NCBI GenBank assembly: GCA_037953625.1
Contig: CM075652.1
Span: 18,868,501-18,932,500 of the forward strand
DNA from: Crotalaria pallida
Lineage: Eukaryota; Streptophyta; Magnoliopsida; Fabales; Fabaceae
Length of the DNA stretch: 64,000 nt
Reading direction: 5' to 3'
Shown: in pieces, positions 11,426 through 23,184 of the stretch
How the letters are laid out: each line of letters starts with the position of its first letter
Position numbering within the stretch: the stretch's first letter is position 1
The notes under the pieces: generated by a model
Seen by the model: the letters and a program-made list of their open reading frames with translations, nothing else
The model's database searches: none
Told to the model about the DNA's origin: nothing
Program-made: the position numbers and the translations under genes

Positions 11426-12900
11426 CACCCCCAAACTTAGCATTTTGCATGTCCCAGGCAAAAGTAAAAATTACAATTCAATACTACTTTCTGTTTCACA
11501 ATATTTCAATCCAATCTAGGAATTTAATCCACCCAATTGTACATATCAATTTGATGAAAAAGTGACTCAATCAAAAATAAGTTAGAGAGACAACCTTCAA
11601 AAAAGAACACTTGATTAATGACAACACACAACTCACTATTTTTTTCTCTCATGTGTATGTTAGGATGCAATTTCACTCAAGTTCAATCAATGAGAACATG
11701 TTACCATAAGCTTGACCTTAGACCAAAATCTCCCCTGAAATTATTGAAAACATGTAAGAATAAAAAAGTCTTAAATTTGGTTGTAATGGGACCATGGCTA
11801 TCAATGAAAGGTAGGATAAAAGAAAGAAGGGATAACAACTAAGGGCTAAAATGTAAAAACACAGTTCCCTTTTCAATTTATGAACGAGCAAAGGATGTTT
11901 TACAACCCACTCACTCACACTTTTCTATTCCTTTCCCTTTTTCTTTTTCTTCTTCATTCATTTTTTTTATAGTCTCTTCCTTTTATTCTTTTTTTCTTGG
12001 AAGAGACATAGAGATCATCTTTTATTTACCTCCAATGGGTCTATCCTCTCAATTGCTCATTCAAAAATTCAAAGGTACTCATACAATGTATATGCAATCA
12101 GGTACAGGGTACCAAAGAAAGTATCATAATCATGTAAGGCTCAAAATGGGCAACTAAGAAATAATATTCAATCATATTAGTTGGAGACCACAAAAACACA
12201 AACCTAGGTGCCTTAGTCATTTTCAAACATACAATCAATTATCAATTTTAAAATGGTCACAGGTCAAGTTCTAGAACATATAATCAAAGTGAACAACTCT
12301 CATGAAAGAAATAGGGGTTCATGCAAAAAAAATGTTAGAGAAACAATCACCCCAATAAGTGTGTGGGCTTAAAAATCTCACTAGGTAAAGTCAAATCCAT
12401 TAAACAAGTGTTTCAATCAAGTTTGTTCAAATAACCAAATTTTGAAAAATTCACTCATTCAATCAAATCAATACATTATCAAGGTGAATCACATTCATAA
12501 ACCAGATATTTACATCATTCATAGAAAAAATAGTCATACAACAATACATACTTCTGCCAGGACATAACTCAACACTAAGGGAAAATGGAATAGGGGTTCA
12601 TGCAAAAAATTATTTTTATTTTGTTCTACTCCCCCAAACTTAGAGGTTGGCTTGTCCTCAAGCAAACTAAACTAACTAAACTACAAAAAAAAAAAAGAGT
12701 AAGAGACTTCCCTTTTTCTTGCAGTACCCAAGTGACAATTCAAGGAAGAAACTTCCCCAAACTTATGTACCTGCACACATGAAAACTAACAAGTGGTGCT
12801 TTGGAGCACCTCATTAGTAATAAAAATATAGAAAGCTCAAAACCAAACCTCTTTTTTTTTAACTACCACTGGGTTGCCTCCCAGAAGCGCTTGTTTAACG

Positions 12901-13398
12901 TCACGAGCCTGACGTTTGGTGGTTTCCATCAGGATCCCAAACCCTATAGCACAACTTCCATGTTATGCAACAATAACAAGTTATTCCTGGATCCCATGGA
13001 AATATGCACGGATGATGTTGGAGCAAATGTTTAAAAATAGTTTCAAACCCTCCCGGGTCAAATGGTGCATTTTTCACTCCAAGCATCATCACATGGTGCT
13101 TGTCTTTTTCATCATGCATGGAGTCTATGAAAGTGTAAACTTCATGGCTTGGCAAGGTTGCCTTTTCAGGCTCTAAAAAGGAGAACAATGGCTTATCATC
13201 ATCATGAGCATCACGAAAGTCATAAAAAATTAAGGGGTAAATTGAAGGAAATTTTTTTGAGGGTTCCACATATTCATGCAATCCAATACATTTAGCAAGA
13301 GCAGAAAATTCATCATGCAAAGTGGACCCTAATTCAACCCCTAGACTCATCCCATTATTCAATTTATCTTGTTTCACTTCCTCAATCTCATCATGCAC
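12901..13398 (-). CDS. Unknown internal reading frame of the LTR element
   Basis: About 165 codons, acidic and His/Asp-rich, without a domain I recognise (phrases LHDEFSALAKCIGLHEYV, FDPGGFETIFKHLL, CIFPWDPG). Just beyond its end the sequence carries the CTGGGAGGCAACCCAGTGG block that I recall after pol in some plant Ty3 elements, so it may be a remnant of the tail of gag-pol. It may equally be a chance frame. No function assigned. Confidence 0.35.
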   Translation of the reverse strand: MHDEIEEVKQDKLNNGMSLGVELGSTLHDEFSALAKCIGLHEYVEPSKKFPSIYPLIFYDFRDAHDDDKPLFSFLEPEKATLPSHEVYTFIDSMHDEKDKHHVMMLGVKNAPFDPGGFETIFKHLLQHHPCIFPWDPGITCYCCITWKLCYRVWDPDGNHQTSGS

Positions 13399-13692
13399 AA
13401 TTTCTTCTTTTTCTATGGGTTAAGAAAGGGAAGCACTTTGGTCTTCCGTAATAGAAGTTTTTTGTACCACCTCCTCTTAAAGACCATCAAAAACTTTAAT
13501 CTCATAAAAAATATTTTGTACAAAACAGGATGGAATAGGTGACGACAAAATAATTTTGATACATTCTATGTTATCATAAGAATAAGCCATGTTACATAAT
13601 AATTAAAAATAAAATAAAATAAAAATATATACACAAGTTACACTAAGTAAAATTAAATTAGTACCAAAAAATTATTAGAATCTACTTTTAAT

Positions 13693-13709
13693 CCCCGACA
13701 ACAGAGCCA
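13693..13709 (-). other. Primer-binding site, tRNA-Asp-like
   Basis: Plus strand CCCCGACAACAGAGCCA matches the 3' end of plant tRNA-Asp (CCCCGGCAACGGCGCCA) with three substitutions. It lies 7 bp inside the 5' LTR border at 13717. The mismatches suggest an old copy or a diverged primer. Confidence 0.65.
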
Positions 13710-13716
13710 AAAAACT

Positions 13717-15297
13717 TGTTGGCGTTCTGGAAAGTATACCAGATCGTACAAGTAATATAATGATAAATAGAGTATTGTTCCCACGAGGATTAAAATAGAC
13801 TCTAATAATTCTCACCTAATTGTAGTAACTAAGTGAAACCTAAATTTGGGTTTAATTGATTTGAGAATTGTTGAATTAAACTAATTTAAAGACAAAATTG
13901 AAAATAAATAAGATTTGTTCAACGATGGAAAACTTGGGAACTTGATTTCATTGTAGGTTTCAAGAGTAATTGTTAACGAATAAACGAATTTCCTTAGTTT
14001 AGAACCAATTTTGCATAGGTAAAGGCAGCCTAATTCCTTAAGTCAACCTTGTTTCTTAGTGATCTAATCTCTCTTAATTCCTTAAGCAGAGCCTTAAATC
14101 CTAATCCTACCAATTAATGTTCAATAAAAATAATTAAATGGTTATTTAATTCATAGACATATTCCTATCCCTATGCAATTGAATTGTTTGATTAAAGGTC
14201 TAAATCCTAATTCAATATTTCTATTCAATTAGAATTACCAAATCATAAACGGTACCAAATTCATGATAACAATAAAAACTTAATCAAACACGACACTTAA
14301 TGGAAAAACATTAATTCATTAAACAATAACTATGATGGTTCCATACAAGTCCACATGTTCCCAAAAAGGAGTTTAGTTACACATGATTAAGGAGGAAGAA
14401 GAAAGAAGAATAATAGAAATCATAAGAAGAGACATGAAATTACCCTAATCTCCAATCACAAAGTGAAATTCTTCAAACTTGCCTCCAAAAACTCTCTCAA
14501 TGTTGCTCTCTAAAAACCGTGGTAACTCACTCTCTGGTTTGAATGAACCCTAATCCTATTATTATATAGATAAAAACTAACCTAATTTTCAATCTAATGT
14601 GATAAGATTTTTATTTGAATAAAACTAATCCTAAATCTGAATATAATATGATAAGATCCTATTAGAATAAATTAATCTTTAAAATCTTATTTACAAATAG
14701 AATTTATCATTAAAATCCTTCTAGAATCCCGTATTTGTGTCTGACAGCAACTTCGGCACTGATTTTGACCCCCAAGATTGACGAATTTGAGCAAGGTTAT
14801 TTCTGGCAAAGTTGTAGATCTTTTTCTTAGCCTTAAAATGATACTCAAATTGCCTCATTTGAATAAGCGTAGCTCAAGTTATGGTCAGAACAACGAACAG
14901 TGTCACTTTCTCGCATTTTGCGCGTCCAGGCGTGAAACTCCTGCGCCTGGACGTGCAGCTGTCTGAAAAAATCAACCAAATGCACCCCATTATTTGCCAA
15001 TTGACCCCAGCCCGCGCCTGACCGCGTGGGACCCGCGCCTACAGTTAACTTTTCTTTATTTTTTCCTCTTTTTCTTCCCAATTCAAGTACCAAACTCTCC
15101 TTCTTCATTTCTTTGCAAAAATCATTGTTCTGAGAGCTTAAATACCTGAAAACAAACCAAACACATCAAAAGGTTCCAGAAATCTTATAATGACAAAATT
15201 TCATTGTTTTATTCCAATTTACTCAAGAAACAAGCCACTTACTATGTAAAAGGGATGCAAAAAAGGTACAAAAACATCACATATTAAACCCTAATCA
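13717..15297 (-). repeat. 5' LTR of the non-autonomous element
   Basis: 1581 bp partner of 9860-11425. On the minus strand it starts TGATTAGGG and ends CGCCAACA. It carries the CCTCGTGGGAACAAT block also seen near the end of the solo LTR at 30680-31930, so the two are related families. Confidence 0.85.
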
Positions 15298-16353
15298 AAA
15301 TATCAACAAAATTAAATTTGGAAGCTAAAAAAAGACAATCTTGAATGATTTCATCAAAGTAGGTATTGTTCCTACTTTTTCTATGCCAAGCCAACACTAA
15401 AGCCATGCAGTCAGTAACAAACTTCACATTTGAGATGTCAAGGTTGCTAAGAGATTGTAATGCCCATCTAAGACCAATTACTTCAACAAGTTGTGGGCTT
15501 TGGGCTTCTAGAAGAAGTTCACAAGCAGCCACCATAAACAAGCCTTCAACAGTCTTTGTTATATAGTCCACGCCTATACCACAACCAAGAGACATTGATG
15601 CATCCACATGAGTAATAAATAAGAATTATCTTCTTGTTGTGTCCATCACTCTGCTGTGTCTGCTTTGGAATCAATATTGGTGGTGGAAGCATATAACCTG
15701 CGGCTCGGTCTCATTCTCAACACAGAAGTTCTTTTTCCATTAAAGCACCATTCATTCCTTGCATTCCAGATAGCATATAACAGTTCAAGGATCATAGCTC
15801 TTCCAGAAATACTACTCCCCTCCAGCATCTGATGAAGCCAATGACTGAAACAGTGTATTTTCTGGATCTATGCGAATTGTAAGTGGTGAAGCAAACCAGA
15901 CTGGAATCACCATTTGACAGGTAACGAGGGCATGTGTTATAGTCTCCTCATCTTCTCCGCACAGAGGGCATTAGCCATCGATTTCTATACCCCTGTTCTG
16001 TATTCTTGTCCTGACAGGAAGAATATTTTTGCAGGCCCTCCAAGCTAGCTCTTTGCATCTGGGAATTGTTTGCACTTGCCAAATTTTCCTCCAAATAGTC
16101 GAATTCTCCCTTGAGTTGTTTGAAGAATCTCCATTTGTCTCTCCCTGAATTATTTGCCAATAACCGGACTTTACCGAGTACTCACCATTTTCAGTATGCT
16201 TCCATAGTTGCGAATCTTTATTGTTCCTCAGTGATAAAGGAATTTGAATAATAATAGCCACTTCGAATGGTGAGAAAATATTGTGCAACAAATTTATATT
16301 CCAGGATTTTGAATGGGGCCAAATTAAGTCACTAACCTTTTGAACATCATGAG
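15298..16353 (-). pseudogene. LINE zf-RVT and RNase H fragment
   Basis: The first part carries a zf-RVT region (YSVKSGYW, IWQVQTIPRCKELAWRACKN, LPVRTRI). Then follow AIWNARNEWCFNGK and the start of a plant-type RNase H (VDASMS region, VTDCMALVLAW). Frameshifts separate the pieces. The RNase H frame is cut at 15298 by the LTR element and resumes at 9859 with CFMRTDSNRIADI. Confidence 0.8.
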
Positions 16354-17712
16354 TGTTTCAGATCTTTTTTATTGAAAAGATGTAATTATTCAGAGATTAC
16401 AGGGGGTTCGTAAACTTGATGAAGTTTGGCTCCAATGAAGTGGAAATGCCGATATTATTTCTACAGACGGGGGGGGGGGGGTGCTCCTTCGATTAACCCG
16501 GTTTTGCGGGGCACCCATTACAAACATACAAGTACTACAAATGATATGAATAAATGGGCGTTATTAGTGTTGTTTCTACTGTGGTGCGCTCTTGCTCCCG
16601 CCCCTTCTTTTGTTCGCCTTTCTCACTGTTGCTCCTTCGGGTGCTCCTTCTCCGAGTTTGGAGGGTGGACCCGATGTTTTCTCCATGTTTGGTGTTTCAT
16701 GGCGTTGACGGAGTTGATTGTCTTCTTCTAGATAGCTCAGTTGCTTCAAATGAATTTGCGGAGGACGGAAGGCGTACACTCTGTTGTTCGCCTTCAGGAC
16801 CTCCTGGTTCTGGGGTATTCTTCTCTTTCTCTTGTACTCTTCCTCCAGATTGCAGAGGAGGGGAGTTTGTGTTCTACTCCGGTGTATTTTTGTTTGCTGG
16901 GATAGTGGTTAAGGGTATGCGCTTTCTAGTGCATCTCCCTCACTTGTGTTTTCTCTTGGAATTTTGTTCTTGAGCTCTTGGAGGAGCCATATGGGTTACT
17001 TCGGTTGCTCTTCTAAATTGATCATCTCTTTGCCGTTATTTTCTCTCCGTGTATATGTGTCTCTTCTTTCTTCTTTTTCTCTTCTCCCCTCCTCTTCCTC
17101 TTCTCCTCTTCTCTGGAGGATGAAGCTTCCTCTTCTTATAGTGTGCCCTTTGCCCACTGGTCATTACTCCTTCTTACTTTATCCTTTGGTCTGTGGCACT
17201 TTTCCTCCTTGGTAGCTGCAGATTCCTTCTTTATCAGGTTCCTTTTGTTTGTTTTCTCTTTTTGGCTTTGTCATTTAATGGCTGCAGAAGGGGAGTGGTG
17301 CAAGTCTTGCCATCCTTGGCTTTGCCTTTGGAAGGGCTGAATGAAGTAAGCAAAGATTCTTTCGGACAGCTGGCTACCTTCGTTTGGATATATGTGTGCG
17401 CCCTGGGCTGGGTGCGCCTTTACCCGTAACTTCGGTGCTTCTGACGCCTTCTCTTTGCCACAGCTATTTCTTTTGGGCTTTGCGACTACTGCAACGTTGC
17501 TAGTCACTCTCTCTTTCCCTCCTAGCTATGTTAATGAGGTGCTTCATATTTCTTTGGGAAGGCGTACAGAGGAGGACGCCTTTGCACTGCAGGTGCTTGC
17601 CACGTGCTTCCTCTTAGCTCATTATTTGTTTGGTGACTTTTAGCCCCTGTGATGGATTTGGGCCTTGCACTTTGGGCCTTGTTAATGGACCGCTCATTTT
17701 TGGGTATCAACA
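16354..17712. mobile_element. Solo LTR (1.36 kb) inside the LINE
   Basis: Begins TGTTTCAG and ends GTATCAACA (TG...CA) with an exact ATGAG duplication on both sides (16349-16353 and 17713-17717). Removing it rejoins the LINE frame (GNEVAH / DVQKVSDL). It contains a G10 run near 16470 and pyrimidine-rich stretches. Several open frames exist here, but their Ser/Leu/Phe-rich translations look like low-complexity read-through. Orientation is not certain; the minus-strand start TGTTGATACCC resembles gypsy LTR starts. Confidence 0.8.
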
Positions 17713-18306
17713 ATGAGCAACTTCATTGCCCGAATGAAGAAGACCATCTGTGAGGATTGGACACCATTTATCCTGCTAGATATTTATAGATGACTCGTCA
17801 CCTACTCTCCACATCGTGCCATCTTCAATTATCATTCTGACAGAAAAGATGCTAGACCATGTGTAACTAGAATTGGGATTCTTTTTTGCCTGTTCAAGGG
17901 AGGTGTTTGGGAAGTATTTTGCTTTATAAAACTGATGGAGCAAAGACCTGTCATTCTGTTTAATTCTCCACCACTTCTTTGCAAGAATTGCTTTGTTGAA
18001 AGCTTGGACCTTTCTGAAACCCATACCTCCATTCCTTTTTGAGACACTTAGTTTGTCCCAACTTAGCCAGTGAATACGCTTCATCTCTGAGGAACCACTC
18101 CAATAAAATCTTGCAGTCATAGATTCTATTTGATTGCACAAAGCTTGGGGGAGAGTAAAGCAACTCATTATGTAGGTTGGAATAGATTGCACAACGGATT
18201 TAATGAGAGCCTCACGTCCTGTTCTAGAGAGAGATTTTTCCTTCCATCATTTAAGCTTCTTCCAGACCATCATTGGAAAATCAAAGAAGCAGGTATTTGA
18301 TTTTGT
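17713..18306 (-). pseudogene. LINE reverse transcriptase C-terminal fragment
   Basis: Minus-strand reading contains the phrases VVQSIPTYIMSCF, FYWSGSSEMKRIHWLSWDKL, GGMGFRKVQAFNKAILAKKWW and MWRVGDESSINI, which are standard in plant L1-type polyproteins downstream of the reverse transcriptase. An in-frame TGA replaces a residue shortly before VVQSIP. The frame is broken again after SSINI, so this is a dead copy. Confidence 0.85.
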
Positions 18307-18459
18307 CATAAAAATTCATTTTAAGTTTTGATGTCAATCTCAAATTTCATTTATTTTTATCTTGCTACCATTAGTCGAATAATACACACCTTAGTTTATC
18401 ACTATTATTGTCATATTCAGCTTCACCCATCATAGTCTTTTCACCCGTATGATAGCATT

Positions 18460-18600
18460 CTTTTTTTCCACGATACTGCTGCATATGAAGGATAAGTATT
18501 GAAATGCAGACACAGACGTCTTTGTCTATTGGGAAACTTATACAATACGGGTAATAAAGACAAAAATCGTTACAGAAAGACAAAACAATAATTGAAAGTA
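18460..18600 (+). repeat. Right copy of a local duplication
   Basis: Partner of 9470-9610. It carries a small extra stretch (TTGGGAAACTT) before ACAATACGGG. See the left copy for the reasoning. Confidence 0.7.
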
Positions 18601-20699
18601 AAATGCACTCTTTAGAGTATAGCTCTGAAAACGACTATAGGGCCGAGTTCGAGCCGATCTTCTTTGGGTTCAGGTCAAATCGGGTTTGGGTTAAGAAGTG
18701 TGGTTGTAAATTGAGTACCTTAGTATGAAATCCAAACTTGCCCTAAGCGGGTTTTGGGATCAGTGCAAGCCGGCCCGTATTCTCTCTTTTTTATTTTTTA
18801 ATAATATTTGTACAATTCAACAACTTTACATGTATAGTTTAACATACTGAAAATTTTCTACAATTCAACAACTCCACATACATAGTTTAACATATCGAAG
18901 ATTTCTATGGTTCCTATTTATTTATTTTTAAATTTCAACCGTCCAAACTTCTTTATTTCTTTATTTTTTAATTTTTACGGTTCTAATTTAAATTTTCTTA
19001 ACACTGATAATTGATAGTTTACAAAAATATCAGTACATGAGTACAAAGTGTAACACCCCAAATTTTTGATTCCTGATTAATGAACATTAATTATAAAGGT
19101 TTATTTGTAATTAATTATTTTTATTAATATCCTTGGTTATAAATGATTTGTTATGCATGAAAATGATTTGGAAATCATTAATATGTTAAAACAATGTTTC
19201 TGCATATTAGATTATTAGTCCCTGTTTTAGGACTTAAAAATAATAATAGAAAGATTTTGGATGAAAAGGAAATAAAAATATTTATTTTTATTATTTTAGC
19301 AAAAAGACTCGAGTCTTTCTGAAAAGACTCGAGTATTTTGCACAGTGATGCACGAGTGAGTGCATTGGCTGAGTCATCAACTCAGAAACCTCACGAGTTG
19401 ACACGTTATCAACTCAGCAACACGTCCTTGGCTTCGTGTCGACCTGCATGAGCTATGAATTCGAGTATTTAAACTCACTTGTTGATGAAGATCACTCGTT
19501 TGGCCAATTTATTCTGAGAATTCGAAGTTAGGGTTCCTGAATTCTTTGATTCGATTCTCTCTTGTTCTTGAGAATTGATACACAAATCATACACCAATAC
19601 GAAGCTCACATCTAGAGCTTTGTATAGACACCAAAATTGTGAGCTGAGAGTTTGAGTGTTAGAAGAATCGAAGCTCGAAAGTGGGGGTTTGTTTGCTGTC
19701 AACTGGTTCTTGGAGCTTACTTTGATATTCAATTGTGGTAAGCTCGTGAACCCTCTTGATTTCAAATTGGTTTTAATCTCTCATGCATGTTGCAGAGAGT
19801 AGATTCTAACCTTTTTCCCCAATTTTTGTGCACGATTGCTCACTCAAACTATGTGGTTGTTGGACTCTGCTCACACTGTTCTGCATTTTGGTGGGTGAAG
19901 TGATTTGAGGTGGTGTTGGTGGCTACTGTGAGGCTGCTGCTGTTCTTGGGTGTTTTGGAGTTTGTCTAAGTGTTGTCCAAGGTATGGAAGAAGTCATTCA
20001 TATTGCTAGGATTATAGATTGTGGATTTGATATGTGAATGTATGTGGTTTGGACCAAGACATGATTGCTGGACTTGGAGGTGCAGACATTCACTTGGTCA
20101 TATAATTGATAATCTGCATAAGGAATAAAATGAATTAATGAAATTAAGCAAAGGAATTCATGAATCTTGACTGAATTATATTTTATGAATTGAAGGAATT
20201 GCCTTTGGATGAAGCTAAGTCATTCTTTGATTATAAGAATGCTTGATTTGGACTTTTTGAGGTTTGAGAATTTGGAATTGAATCTGTTAGACTTATTCTT
20301 GCTATGCTGAAAATATAAAGTGATGATGAAGTGGATGAATAATTGATAATGCTATGTTGAGTTGCATAATATGAGGTTTTTATGCATAAATGGAAGCATG
20401 ATTTGATTCTCTGTGAGTTGCTGTAATCTCTGTGTTGAGACAAGTTTTAAATATGTAAATAAAGTTCATTTGACCATTGGATTGAGTTAGAATTGCTCAG
20501 AATTGAATTTGGCATGTCAAGTTGTTGAAAATGTGATTTTATGCATAATTGGTGCTCAAATTCAATTCAGTGTAATTTGATGTGCTCTAAGTGCTTGAAC
20601 ATGTTTATTATATGTTATATGAACTCTATTGATCATTGGATTGGATTAGAAATTAGAATTGAAAATGGTATGTTAAAACTAAATTTCCAGTCTGTTATG

Positions 20700-21045
20700 T
20701 ATGAAAAGACTCGAATACTTGGCTTGACACTCGACTATTTTGTGATAAAATAGTGTGTCTTTTTGCTCCAACACTCGAGTATCAGGTCCAGAACTCGAGT
20801 ATTGACTAATGTAACAAGAGTACTTTTTGATGAACCACTCGAGTAATGCATGAACCACTCGAGTATTCTGGAATTGATGAAGAACACTCGAGTATTCATG
20901 AACTACTCGAGTATTTTTATAAGATCTGAAACCTGACTTTTCTGAAAAGCATGAACGACTCGAGTAGCCATGAACTACTCGAGTAATCTGGAAAGGCTGA
21001 AGAACTACTCGAGTATTCTGAAGAACACTCGAGTATTTCTGCACA
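20700..21045 (+). repeat. Cluster of ACTCGAGT palindromes in LTR-A
   Basis: Ten exact copies of ACTCGAGT (plus a few decayed ones) in 350 bp, mostly in pairs separated by 11-16 bp such as ATGAACT or ATGAACC spacers. Two further exact copies stand at 19310-19345 in the upstream part of the same LTR. Exact preservation of the 8-mer contrasts with the variable spacers. Confidence 0.85.
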
Positions 21046-21644
21046 GGAAATTAAAAATACCATTTTTAATTCTGAATCATTCTGTTAACACTTAAATGAT
21101 AATAATCCAAGTGATCTAAGACTTAAAAGAAATTGATTGATGATGGTACGAGTTGTGGAGTAACCATCATGTCCTCTTTGTATTAAAAATGATCATGACT
21201 ACTTTGAGGATATAGAGTATGATTGATAATTCATGATCTGGGTATGATGTTGAGCAAGGGTTTGATAAAGCATGATTGCGTCTACTTGGTAATCAATGTC
21301 TTAGAACTTAAGAAGTTAATGGCTTAAAGGACATCAGTTAGAAATTATTACCTCATAATGATAAGTGGAGCAAGCCTAAGGTCTCAATCTAAGGATTGTG
21401 TGTTTGATAATAAACTATTGAGCCTACGGGATAATTAATGTTTTGGAGCATAAGAGGATAATGACTTAAGGAGTAATAACGTTAAAGCAAGAGTGGTGAT
21501 GCTTGTTGATTATGAGGATCCAATCCAAATGCGTTAGGGCTTGTTGCTCCGATTTGGATATGTGAAGGTTGGATAAGTGGAATCACCCCGATTCCCATAT
21601 GTTGTGAATTAACTCCTGCAAGAAGTCATTACACTAAAAGGATT

Positions 21645-22100
21645 CCGTATAGAACGGGGTGGCCGCTATACGAAGACATGTGGAACGGTGTGGCCGACAT
21701 ATGTGTGTGATTCCCTATAGTACGGTGTGGCCGCTATACGAAGACATGTGGAACGGTGTGGCCGCCATATGTGTGTGATTCCATATAGTATGGTGTGGCC
21801 GCTATATGAAGGCATGGAACGGTGTGGCCGTCATGTGCATAATGTGATGATTAATATATGTGTGATGCATCTCATGCATGGTGTACAGGGAATCGTTCAG
21901 TGAGGTGCATGTGGGATTGGAAACCATGTAGTACGGTGTGGCCGCTACATGAGACGGTTGGAACGGTGTGGCCGCCGCCGTAGAAATGACAAGGACCTAG
22001 AACTATTGGTGAACAATGGTTCAGGGATCATCCCCTTGTATCATTTTAGGATTGTGGTCGATGGGGTTCCAGTATAGAACGGTGTGGCCACTATACAGGT
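21645..22100 (+). repeat. Hairpin array of LTR-A
   Basis: Nine units share the loop-side core ACGGTGTGGCCG (slight variants), each flanked by arms complementary to each other but different between units: GTATAG/CTATAC, CATATAG/CTATATG, CATGTAG/CTACATG, CATGTGG/CCATATG (one wobble), GCATG/CATGTGC. The first six units are tightly tandem; the last three are dispersed up to 22097. No coding sense. Confidence 0.85.
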
Positions 22101-22756
22101 TGTGGAAACATCGAGCGCACAATTGCTTATCCCAGAGTGTTGTTTTCTGGAAGAGTTGATTATGGAGAAATGATTTGAGAGACGTGCATGCATAGCATGA
22201 AAGATTAATGATTATAATTAATGTTGTTTGATAAGACTCTTGAGCATGCATTTATTATGTTGAAATGATATATGTGAGGATTGTGTTTGACCAATCATAT
22301 AATCTGCTTAGGCGATATGACAAGTGACTTACTCTCATCTACCATGTTTGTGGTGGTAGGTTCTCTCAAAGGACAAGACTGAAGTCACTCCTATAGGAGT
22401 GGAAGTGTCTAGGAGGAACAGCCAGGATGATGTCTCGTCATCCGAATCCTTTTGCAGAAGGATCGAGTTGTGAAGATCAATGCTCTAGGTGTAAAAAGGG
22501 TTTTTGGGCTTTTGAATTATATAAGTGTTTTACACTCAGAATATTTTGTAAAATAAATATTACCGTAATGAAAAGTACTTTTGGTTTTCACACACTCTCT
22601 ATGGAAAAAGTTTTTGTTAACCCGTATTTTTCAATGGACTTAATTTTGGGTTGTTACACACCGAAATTGGATTCCCTCATCCAACCATATTCAGATTTTA
22701 TTTTTTTTATTTGGAGGTTGATTGGTTCAATATTTGCAAGTGATATAATATATAAT

Positions 22757-22782
22757 TATATATATATATATATATATATATA
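22757..22782. repeat. (TA)n microsatellite
   Basis: About 13 TA units in the right part of the hAT-like element, outside LTR-A. Confidence 0.8.
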
Positions 22783-23184
22783 AATTAAATTTTCAAGTGG
22801 TGCATTATTTATTAGTTATAGTATTTTTTTTCCATTTCGTACTATATACTCATAAGGACTGAAGTCTTAGGACTGATGCCACTAACACTTTATATATTTT
22901 ATTTCAAAAAAATTAATGAATAAACTTCCTTTATTTTTTACACATGTTTTTATAACCAATAATAAGTTTTTTTCCTTTTATAATGAACACATACACATGT
23001 AAAGTTAACAAAAAAGTGAATTTTTTTCTTTTTTTAGGGTCGGCGGGCTGACCCGAACCCGAACCTGATCGGACAGGGCTAAAATTCCTGGTTGAATAAA
23101 TATGCTATATTAAGAAGCCTGAGCCCTATGATTTTTCGAGTTGGCCCGATCGGCCCGGCCCATTTTAACAGCTCTACTTTAGAG

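Larger units (their letters stand above)
9860..15297 (-). mobile_element. Non-autonomous LTR retrotransposon (5.4 kb)
   Basis: Two direct LTRs, 9860-11425 and 13717-15297, both running TGTTGG to AATCA on the plus strand, enclose 2.3 kb. An exact AAATA duplication flanks the element (9855-9859 and 15298-15302). Next to the upper LTR is a tRNA-like CCCCGACAACAGAGCCA, which on the minus strand is a primer-binding site resembling the tRNA-Asp type used by Athila/Tat-like Ty3 elements. That places the 5' LTR at 13717-15297. I see no protease, reverse transcriptase or integrase, so it depended on other elements. It sits inside the LINE RNase H. Confidence 0.85.
9675..18306 (-). mobile_element. 5'-truncated L1-type LINE, split by two insertions
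   Basis: An 11-bp duplication CATAAAAATTC flanks it (9664-9674 and 18307-18317). The minus-strand 3' end is an A-rich tail (T run at about 9675-9682 on the plus strand). LINE sequence survives in three blocks: 18306-17713 (end of the reverse transcriptase), 16353-15298 (zf-RVT to RNase H) and 9859-9675 (end of RNase H). The 5' part with endonuclease and most of the reverse transcriptase is absent. Removing the solo LTR and the LTR element with one target copy each restores reading across both junctions. Confidence 0.85.
19049..22658 (+). mobile_element. Solo long LTR of a gypsy-type element (LTR-A)
   Basis: 3610 bp from TGTAACACCCC to TTGTTACA, the terminal pattern also seen in LTRs B, D and F. 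There is no internal region or PBS beside it, so it is read as a solo LTR. The flanking pentamers CAAAG and CACCG match only in part, so the target duplication is doubtful. Inside are two clusters of the palindrome ACTCGAGT (19310-19345 and 20700-21045), a hairpin array (21645-22100), a candidate splice acceptor TGGTGGTAG (22359) and a short CACTCC-TATA-GGAGTG hairpin (22386-22401). Confidence 0.75.
18618..23176. mobile_element. hAT-like non-autonomous element, split by LTR-A
   Basis: An exact 8-bp duplication CTTTAGAG flanks it (18610-18617 and 23177-23184), the hAT size. The ends are imperfect inverted repeats: left TATAGCTCTGAAAACG, right (inverse) TAGAGCTGTTAAAATG, followed on both sides by subterminal GGGCC/GGCCG-rich words that I recall from plant hAT derivatives. 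Without the inserted LTR it is about 0.95 kb and non-coding. Confidence 0.75.

Noticed and set aside
16426..17643. Several Ser/Leu/Phe-rich open frames on both strands
   Set aside because: They lie inside a solo LTR bounded by an exact ATGAG duplication. The translations follow the CT-rich composition and match no family.
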